Below, one piece after another: positions 58,312-64,000 of a DNA stretch of 64,000 nt. The DNA comes from Amphritea atlantica. Lineage in GTDB: Bacteria; Pseudomonadota; Gammaproteobacteria; Pseudomonadales; Balneatricaceae. Position 1 is the stretch's first letter; each line of letters opens with the position of its first letter. A model generated the notes under the pieces. The model searched no databases. It was not told the DNA's origin and saw only the letters and a list, made by a program, of their open reading frames with translations. The stretch covers positions 167,677 to 231,676 of the forward strand of contig NZ_JAHKQE010000019.1 in assembly GCF_018860855.1 (NCBI RefSeq), written 5' to 3'. A program made the position numbers and the translations under genes.

Positions 58312-58743
58312 TTAAACCGCTGCTTTCACTTTCAAGGATCGCTCAGCCGCCTTATTTTCATCGAACAACACCCAACGACCATTGCCTAATAAGCCCTGTA
58401 CCAAGGATGCGACGATCAGAAACGCAGGATATTCCCAACCACCACCTTGATTACCAAAGCCCCAACCATTTGCCCCGTGTACCAACACAATAGAACCGAG
58501 TAATACCGGCACCAAGGCCAACGCGACCCAGCGAGCATAAACGCCTAATACCAATGCGGTGCCACCGGCAATCTCAATCGCCATGGTCAACGGCCCCATA
58601 AAGGCGGGCACACCTAAAGAGGCAAAATAGCCGGCGGTGCCCTCAGGTGTGAACACCAATAGCTTGAGTAAACCATGAGCCAGATACATCACGCCCAGAG
58701 TGATGCGAAGCAAGGTGGTTGCGTATGCCTGTTGTGTATTCAT
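58312..58743 (-). CDS. yqjF: DoxX family membrane protein (YqjF-like)
   Basis: A 143-residue protein with four membrane helices and DoxX marks (LRITLGVMYLAHGLLKLL, GGTALVLGVYARWVALALVPVLLGSI). The ATG at 58743 has an AAGGAAC ribosome site; the open frame to 58821 is less likely. It is divergent from the LysR gene (114 bases between starts). E. coli yqjF is controlled by the LysR protein YhaJ in response to aromatic breakdown products; the context suggests the same here (inferred). Confidence 0.88.
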   Translation of the reverse strand: MNTQQAYATTLLRITLGVMYLAHGLLKLLVFTPEGTAGYFASLGVPAFMGPLTMAIEIAGGTALVLGVYARWVALALVPVLLGSIVLVHGANGWGFGNQGGGWEYPAFLIVASLVQGLLGNGRWVLFDENKAAERSLKVKAAV

Positions 58744-58856
58744 CTCTATCTGTTCCTTAAAAAAACTATGTATTGGATAAGGTGATTTTTGACCACAGAG
58801 GAAAAATAAACAATAATCCATTCACTATACTTATTGTTCGGATATATTTAACAGTT
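58744..58856. promoter_or_regulatory. Divergent doxX/LysR control region
   Basis: A 113-base AT-rich region. CAATAA (58811-58816) and TTATTG (58831-58836) form an inverted repeat with a 14-base spacer, a LysR-type operator candidate. Confidence 0.45.
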
Positions 58857-59738
58857 ATGGACAAGCTCAACCTGATGACCTCCTATATCGCGGTGGCGGA
58901 ACAAGGCAGCTTTACCGCCGCAGCACGACAACTGGGTAAAACCAAAGCACTGCTGAGTACTCACGTATCGCAATTAGAAGAGTGGCTTAAAGTTCGCTTG
59001 ATTACCCGTTCGACCCGCAGCATGAAACTGACCCCCGAAGGTCAGAGCTACTATGAACAAGCGAAGAAAATAATCGATGATATCGCCACACTCGAAGCCG
59101 AGCTGCAGCATCAAAACCGTACATTAGTTGGACGCCTACGGATTGCCGCCCCCACTACCTTCGGCGAGCTCGTGTTGATGCCCTATATCGCCCAGATGCT
59201 GACAGACAACCCGGAGCTAACCATTGAGTTAGTGCTGAATGATCGCTTTACGGACCTGATCGCTGAAGGCTTTGACCTAGGCATTCGTATTGGCCAGATG
59301 GACGACTCCAACCTAATCGCCCGCTCCGCCGGATCTTTGCAGATGATGCTCTGTGCCAGTCCTGACTATTTAAAACGCTACGGCACACCGCATCAACTAA
59401 CACAGCTTAACAAGCTGCCCTGCGTCTTTGACAGCAACCATCGAGCAGGGGCCAGCTGGCGCTTTCAAACGGACGACGGGTTAATTGAAGTCCGTCCGAC
59501 ATTTGTTGTCCGCGTTAACAGCGCCCTCGCCGCCGCGAATATGGCCCGCAGCGGCACGGTGATCGCTTACTGTCCGGACTTTGCCGTCAATGGAATGCTA
59601 CAAACCGGTGAACTCGTCCCCGTATTGGCAGACATCTGCCACAAACAGATACCGGTGAATATTATCTACCCGCACCGCCAACATCTTTCGGCCAAAGTAA
59701 AAGCATTTGCCGATGGCTTAATCGACTATATGTCGTAG
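58857..59738 (+). CDS. LysR-type regulator (YhaJ-like by context)
   Basis: A 293-residue regulator with an N-terminal winged helix (LMTSYIAVAEQGSFTAAARQLGKTKALLSTHVSQLEE) and a C-terminal ligand-binding domain (LRIAAPTTFGELVLMPYIA, DLGIRIGQM). The ATG at 58857 is the family start; the frame to 58773 is longer without support. It is divergent from doxX and most likely controls doxX-yqjG-ygiD. The ligand may be a quinone or catechol; this is inferred from the neighbours. Confidence 0.9.
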   Translation: MDKLNLMTSYIAVAEQGSFTAAARQLGKTKALLSTHVSQLEEWLKVRLITRSTRSMKLTPEGQSYYEQAKKIIDDIATLEAELQHQNRTLVGRLRIAAPTTFGELVLMPYIAQMLTDNPELTIELVLNDRFTDLIAEGFDLGIRIGQMDDSNLIARSAGSLQMMLCASPDYLKRYGTPHQLTQLNKLPCVFDSNHRAGASWRFQTDDGLIEVRPTFVVRVNSALAAANMARSGTVIAYCPDFAVNGMLQTGELVPVLADICHKQIPVNIIYPHRQHLSAKVKAFADGLIDYMS

Positions 59739-59815
59739 TCATTCACGGCAAGATAGATAACTGCAAAAGGCTGCTTTAGAATGGCGAACCTAAATTGATG
59801 CTACGCTGGGACACC

Positions 59816-60529
59816 ATGAATCTGATTCTGCTTTTTGAAAGTGATTTTACCGCCGCCGATACCGTCGTCATCAGCGACCGACGTTTTCACCATATCAAAC
59901 AGTTTCACCAACCGGTGCCAGATCAGTCGCTCAAAGTGGGTTTGCTCAATGGCGAAATTGGCCAAGGCATTGTCCTCAGCCTGACAGAGCAAAGCATCAC
60001 ATTACAGATTAAACTGACTCAGCAACCACCCGCACCGCTCCCCCTTACCCTGCTGCTGGCGCTGCCTCGCCCCAAAATGCTCAAGCGCACCCTGCAAACC
60101 GTTACCAGTATGGGGGTCAAACAGATCTATCTGATCAACTCATACAAGGTTGATAAGAGTTATTGGTCAACCCCGCTGTTGCAGACACAATCCCTAACAG
60201 AACAGTTACTGCTTGGCCTTGAGCAAGCAGGCGACACCCAGATGCCCGAAGTTCATCTACGTAAACGCTTTAAACCCTTTGTCGAAGATGAGCTACCAGC
60301 ACTCGCACAGCACAGCCGCGCACTGGTCGCCCACCCTTATAACGCCGCGATTTGCCCACCCGCAGAGTCGGTTAAAACAACCCTTGCCGTCGGCCCTGAA
60401 GGGGGGTTTATCCCCTATGAAGTGGAAAAATTGCAGGATGCTGGCTTTGCAGCCATCCATATCGGCCCCCGCATCCTCAGGGTCGAAAATGCCGTGCCGG
60501 TGTTATTGTCCAAGCTGTTCCCCGTGTGA
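59816..60529 (+). CDS. rsmE: 16S rRNA (uracil(1498)-N3)-methyltransferase
   Basis: An SPOUT-class rRNA methyltransferase of about 237 residues, of the branch that starts MNLILLFESDF. It contains LALPRPKMLKRTLQT, GVKQIYLINSYKVDKSYW, RFKPFVEDELP and the SAM-knot motifs VGPEGGFIPYEVEKL and RILRVENAVPVLLSKLF. The ATG at 59816 is chosen on family resemblance; ATG 59798 is possible. Single gene, downstream of the LysR gene. Confidence 0.92.
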   Translation: MNLILLFESDFTAADTVVISDRRFHHIKQFHQPVPDQSLKVGLLNGEIGQGIVLSLTEQSITLQIKLTQQPPAPLPLTLLLALPRPKMLKRTLQTVTSMGVKQIYLINSYKVDKSYWSTPLLQTQSLTEQLLLGLEQAGDTQMPEVHLRKRFKPFVEDELPALAQHSRALVAHPYNAAICPPAESVKTTLAVGPEGGFIPYEVEKLQDAGFAAIHIGPRILRVENAVPVLLSKLFPV

Positions 60530-60595
60530 AACGGGCCCACAGCATAAATTTAGCGCTTAACGTTGGCTGTCAAACTGATTTCGATCAATTTAATT

Positions 60596-60644
60596 GAGAA
60601 TCATACGCATTACCATTGACATTAAGTCCTCTATAAATAAGAAT
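60596..60644 (+). promoter_or_regulatory. Fur box and promoter for fbpA
   Basis: GAGAATCATACGCATT (60596-60611) matches the Pseudomonas-style Fur box GAGAATCATTCTCATT at 14 of 16 positions. Five bases before the -35 lies its end; -35 TTGACA (60616-60621), 17-base spacer, -10 AAGAAT (60639-60644). Fur-iron repression of fbpAB is therefore likely. Confidence 0.7.
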
Positions 60645-60743
60645 AGTTCCCATTAGCAACACAATGACTCAACGCTCTCGGGCGCAACGCATTCGCCGTT
60701 ACCCGTTAGTTGCATGCGGTCTCATCGATCAGGTATCCCTATA

Positions 60744-61775
60744 ATGCGTAATAACTTGAAAAAACTGGCGTTTCTTACTCTCCCCCTCACTCTAGCCGCA
60801 ACCCATGTGTCTGCTGCCGATGAAGTGAACATCTACTCTTACCGCCAACAGTTTCTGATTCAGCCAATGTTAGATGCCTTTAGTGAAGAGACGGGCATTA
60901 AAACCAATGTAATATTCGCTAAAAAAGGTTTGATTGAGCGCCTGCAACACGAAGGTAAAAACTCACCTGCCGATATCGTACTAACCTCTGATATTGGTCC
61001 ACTTTACGATGTGGTTGCTAAGGGTCTGACGCAAGCCGTTCACAGCGAAGTACTAGAGGAAAATATTCCAGCTCACTACCGTGATCCTGATGATCATTGG
61101 TTTGGCCTAACTAGCCGTGCCCGTCTGATCTACGCCTCTAAAGATCGGGTAGAACCCGGTGAAATTAAAACCTACGAAGAGCTAACCGATCCTAAATGGA
61201 AAGGCCGCATCTGTACCCGCAGCGGTAAGCACACCTACAACCTGTCACTGATCGGCTCTATGATCATTCACCACGGTGAAGCCGAAGCAGAACAGTGGCT
61301 CGAAGGTCTGAAAGCTAACCTTGCCCGCAAACCACAGGGCAACGACCGCGCTCAAGTTAAAGCCGTTAAAGAGGGTGTATGTGACCTAGCGCTGGGTAAC
61401 TCTTACTACTTCGGCAAAATGCTGACTAACGAGCAACAACCCGAACAGAAAGAATGGGCCAACTCAGTTAACTTGGTTTTCCCGAATCAGGAAGGTCGCG
61501 GCGCGCACATGAGTATCTCCGGTGCAGCTCTCACAAAATATGCGCCTAACAAACAAGCAGCAATTCAGTTGATGGAGTTCCTCAGCCAAGCCAAAGCACA
61601 ATCCATGTATGCTGAAGCTAACTTTGAATTCCCAATTCGCCCAGGCACCAAGCGTTCAGCACTGCTCGACGAATATATGGGCGACTTCGAACAGGATAAC
61701 GTCAGCCTGCAAAAAATTGCCGAACTACGCGGAACCGCAGCACGTATGGTTGATAAAGTAGGTTTTGATAACTAA
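60744..61775 (+). CDS. fbpA: Ferric iron ABC transporter, periplasmic binding protein
   Basis: A 343-residue secreted protein with signal peptide (residues 1-24, LAATHVSAA-D). It belongs to the FbpA/FutA type: NIYSYRQQFLIQPMLDAF, GLIERLQHEG, DIVLTSDIGPLYDVVAKG, RSGKHTYNLSLIGSM and GNSYYFGKML with the tyrosine pair that binds iron. The start at 60744 is set by the signal peptide. A terminator between it and fbpB probably keeps the binding protein in excess. Confidence 0.93.
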   Translation: MRNNLKKLAFLTLPLTLAATHVSAADEVNIYSYRQQFLIQPMLDAFSEETGIKTNVIFAKKGLIERLQHEGKNSPADIVLTSDIGPLYDVVAKGLTQAVHSEVLEENIPAHYRDPDDHWFGLTSRARLIYASKDRVEPGEIKTYEELTDPKWKGRICTRSGKHTYNLSLIGSMIIHHGEAEAEQWLEGLKANLARKPQGNDRAQVKAVKEGVCDLALGNSYYFGKMLTNEQQPEQKEWANSVNLVFPNQEGRGAHMSISGAALTKYAPNKQAAIQLMEFLSQAKAQSMYAEANFEFPIRPGTKRSALLDEYMGDFEQDNVSLQKIAELRGTAARMVDKVGFDN

Positions 61776-61807
61776 GCCTACGCCGACATATTTGGACAAT
61801 TCGACAT

Positions 61808-61839
61808 CAAAACGGTAGTCTGCGCGCTACCGTTTTTTG
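61808..61839 (+). terminator. Attenuating terminator between fbpA and fbpB
   Basis: CAAAACGGTAG pairs with CTACCGTTTTTTG around an 8-base loop, with a T run. Partial read-through would favour the binding protein over the permease. Confidence 0.75.
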
Positions 61840-61856
61840 TTTAAGAAGACAGCGTT

Positions 61857-63551
61857 ATGCAGGCAGAACAAGCCATCCCAACAATCAAGCAAGCCCCAGC
61901 TCTGATGACACCACAAAAAAACTACCTGTTTGGTTGGTACAGTGCTACTTGGGGCACCGCATTGATGGTGGCACTGCCGATCCTCTCGGTGTTTTATCTG
62001 GCACTGTTTCCCAGCGAAAATATCTGGTCGCACCTCATTTCAACAGTGCTGCCGGTGTATATCACCACCACACTGGCACTCATGCTTGGTGTCGGCGTAC
62101 TGTCTGTCGCCACCGGTGTCTGTGGTGCTTGGCTGGTAACCATGTGCCGTTTTCCTGGACGCAAGCTATTCGAGTGGGCGCTACTATTGCCGTTCGCAGT
62201 GCCCGCCTATGTAATCGCCTATGTCTATACCGACTTGCTGGAATACTCCGGACCGTTACAGATAGCCCTGCGTGAGCTGTTCGGCTGGCAAACCGCCCGC
62301 GACTACTGGTTTCCTGATATTCGCACCCTTGGCGGCGCCATCCTCATGCTCTCAATGGTACTCTACCCCTATGTTTACCTCTTAGCCCGCGCTTCATTCT
62401 TAGAACAATCGACCACGATCCATGATGCTAGCCGCACCCTCGGTTGCACGCCATTTCAAAGTTTCTATCGCGTCTCGCTGCCAATAGCCCGCCCAGCGAT
62501 TGCTGTTGGGTTGTCGCTGGTTTCAATGGAGGCCCTCAACGATTTTGGTACGGTGGATTACTTTGCCGTTAAAAGTATGAGTGCGGGGATCTACGATACT
62601 TGGCTGAACATGAGCAATTTAGGTGGCGCAGCGCAGATCGCCAGCCTGATGATGGTCTTTGTGGTCATACTGATCTCGTTAGAGCGTCTAGCAAGGGCGA
62701 AGCAGCGACAATTCAACAGCCCCGACCGCTATAAAATACTCACCGGTTATCGTCTGTCGGGCTGGCGCGCTTGGGGCGCAACCCTGCTCTGCGCCCTGCC
62801 CGTCGTAACAGGCTTTTTCATTCCTGTGTGGGTGCTGGCAGGCTATGCGCTGAAACATATCGATCAACTCTGGACTCTCGAGTTTTTCACCTATGCGAGC
62901 CACAGTTTTATACTCTCGAGCAGTGCCGCACTGCTAACCATTATCATCGCCCTACTACTGGCTTACTCCAAACGATTGCATAAGAAGAAAAGCCTCAAAA
63001 TAGCGGTGCAGTTTTCTAGTCTAGGTTACGCGATGCCGGGAGCTGTATTGGCCATTGGCGTGATTATTCCCTTGGCTGCTTTTGATAACACCATAGACAG
63101 ACTGATGGATCAGTTTTTTGGTATCTCGACAGGTTTGCTGCTGAGCGGTACCGCATTTGCCGTTATCTTTGCTTATGTGGTGCGTTTTTTAGCCGTCTCA
63201 TTAGGTTCAGTCGATTCTAGTCTGAATAAGATTACTGAAAGCATGGATATGGCCTCCCGTTCATTAGGGCTCTCACCACTACAAACCCTGCTTAAAGTAC
63301 ACCTTCCACTGATTAAAGGTGGCATTCTCACCGCCGCTTTAGTGGTATTTGTCGATTCGATGAAAGAGCTGCCCGCAACGCTGATTCTGCGACCCTTTAA
63401 TTACGACACCTTGGCTACCTACGTTTACCAATACGCCTCTGATGAGATGCTTGAAGCCTGTTCGCTGGCGGCATTATTGATTGTTTTGGTAGGTATTATT
63501 CCTGTTATCCTGTTAAGCCGAACCATATCAGGCACCCGCGACAGCAATTAA
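61857..63551 (+). CDS. fbpB: Ferric iron ABC transporter permease (FbpB)
   Basis: A 564-residue double-length permease with about twelve membrane helices. Both halves carry the EAA-type loop: DASRTLGCTPFQSFYRVSLP and DMASRSLGLSPLQTLLKVHLP. With FbpA and an FbpC ATPase it imports ferric iron. No fbpC is found before the window end; the tandem hairpin repeats follow directly, so the ATPase is elsewhere or further downstream. Confidence 0.94.
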   Translation: MQAEQAIPTIKQAPALMTPQKNYLFGWYSATWGTALMVALPILSVFYLALFPSENIWSHLISTVLPVYITTTLALMLGVGVLSVATGVCGAWLVTMCRFPGRKLFEWALLLPFAVPAYVIAYVYTDLLEYSGPLQIALRELFGWQTARDYWFPDIRTLGGAILMLSMVLYPYVYLLARASFLEQSTTIHDASRTLGCTPFQSFYRVSLPIARPAIAVGLSLVSMEALNDFGTVDYFAVKSMSAGIYDTWLNMSNLGGAAQIASLMMVFVVILISLERLARAKQRQFNSPDRYKILTGYRLSGWRAWGATLLCALPVVTGFFIPVWVLAGYALKHIDQLWTLEFFTYASHSFILSSSAALLTIIIALLLAYSKRLHKKKSLKIAVQFSSLGYAMPGAVLAIGVIIPLAAFDNTIDRLMDQFFGISTGLLLSGTAFAVIFAYVVRFLAVSLGSVDSSLNKITESMDMASRSLGLSPLQTLLKVHLPLIKGGILTAALVVFVDSMKELPATLILRPFNYDTLATYVYQYASDEMLEACSLAALLIVLVGIIPVILLSRTISGTRDSN

Positions 63552-63561
63552 TCGCTGCAAA

Positions 63562-64000
63562 CAATTTTGCGTAGGGTGCCGGTGAGGAACGAACCGCACC
63601 GCTGGGACCAATGGTGCCTATGACGATCGTGCGGTGGTAATCATGCGGTTCTCGGTTCGCAAGCTCACCATTCCCTACAGAAGCAATTTCGGCCAACCAC
63701 CGCCGCGAGCAATTTTGCGTAAGGTGCCGGTGAGGAACGAACCGCACCGTTGGGATCAATGGTGTCAATGACGATCGTGCGATGGCAATCGTGGGTTCTG
63801 CCGATGGTGCGGTTCGCAAGCTCACCAAGCACCCTACAGATGCAATTTAGGCCAACCACCACCGCGAACAATTTTGCGTAGGGTGCCGGTGAGGAACGAA
63901 CCGCACCGTTGGGATCAATGGTGTCAATGACGATCGTGCGATGGCAATCGTGGGTTCTGCCGATGGTGCGGTTCGCAAAGCTCACCACACCCTTGTATCT
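63562..64000 (+). repeat. Tandem long-hairpin repeats (three units, last cut by window end)
   Basis: Units start at 63562, 63710 and 63869 (148, 159 and at least 132 bases). Each starts CAATTTTGCGTA and holds an inverted repeat: the left arm GTAGGGTGCCGGTGAGGAA, CGAACCGCACC, and the right arm GGTGCGGTTCGCAAGCTC, ACC then CACCCTAC. The centre carries GACGATCGTGCG. This is like the small hairpin-forming intergenic repeats of many bacteria (REP/MITE-like). No gene is in this stretch; minus-strand open frames are repeats read through. Confidence 0.85.

Noticed and set aside
63505..63988. Minus-strand frames of about 107 residues at the window end
   Set aside because: They are translations of the tandem hairpin repeats, with internal repeats identical to the DNA repeat.

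Overview
The window looks like a stretch of chromosome from a marine gammaproteobacterium, probably an Oceanospirillaceae-type genus such as Amphritea, Neptunomonas or Neptuniibacter. This rests on overall protein resemblance and moderate GC, together with the set of small gammaproteobacterial families present (DUF934, DUF2788, DUF2789, DUF2986, DUF6172, DUF6394, VF530, TIGR02647). The genus is an inference. No prophage, insertion sequence, CRISPR array or rRNA operon was seen.

Layout. 0-9.1 kb: the 3'-truncated part of an HDOD gene, then assimilatory sulfate reduction. cysG lies alone. A TSUP permease-cysI-DUF934-cysH set follows on the minus strand, with divergent cysD-cysN. CysH carries the four cysteines of an APS reductase, and CysN ends in a decayed APS kinase domain, so sulfate probably flows sulfate > APS > sulfite > sulfide without PAPS. 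cysK, which makes cysteine, lies at 33.6 kb. 9.4-15.9 kb: the rsxABCDGE (rnf) electron-transfer operon, with a long repetitive RsxC tail. 16-20 kb: small genes, nth, and two gene-poor stretches holding pairs of DnaA-box-like sites around DUF2986-VF530. 20.1-24.1 kb: nrdAB-yfaE, class Ia ribonucleotide reductase, preceded by two NrdR-type boxes 31 bp apart.

24.3-25.2 kb is the most unusual region. A tRNA-Tyr gene is followed by three nearly identical 187-bp tandem units plus decayed ones. Each unit carries a terminator, hairpins and a copy of the tRNA 3' end. The arrangement parallels the E. coli tyrT/rtT repeats, but the sequence is different.

25.5-44.4 kb: mostly housekeeping and small conserved genes (TIGR02647, a 2OG oxygenase, dsbB, DUF2788, a HugZ-like protein, kdsA, cysK, a DyP peroxidase, a sulfurtransferase, trpS, yaaA, a Tim44-like protein, an EamA transporter, a two-RCK potassium channel). 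Among them is a pseudokinase-FGE fusion protein next to a DUF4139 protein. 44.7-55.3 kb: an M16 protease, sbcB, YchJ, a DUF349 coiled-coil protein, phaB and a MATE transporter. 55.5-60.5 kb: an ABM-domain protein; a DoxX/glutathionyl-hydroquinone reductase/DODA-type dioxygenase set divergent from a LysR gene, like E. coli yqjFG-yhaJ; and rsmE. 60.6-63.6 kb: a Fur-box-preceded ferric iron uptake pair (fbpA-fbpB) that runs into tandem hairpin repeats at the window end.
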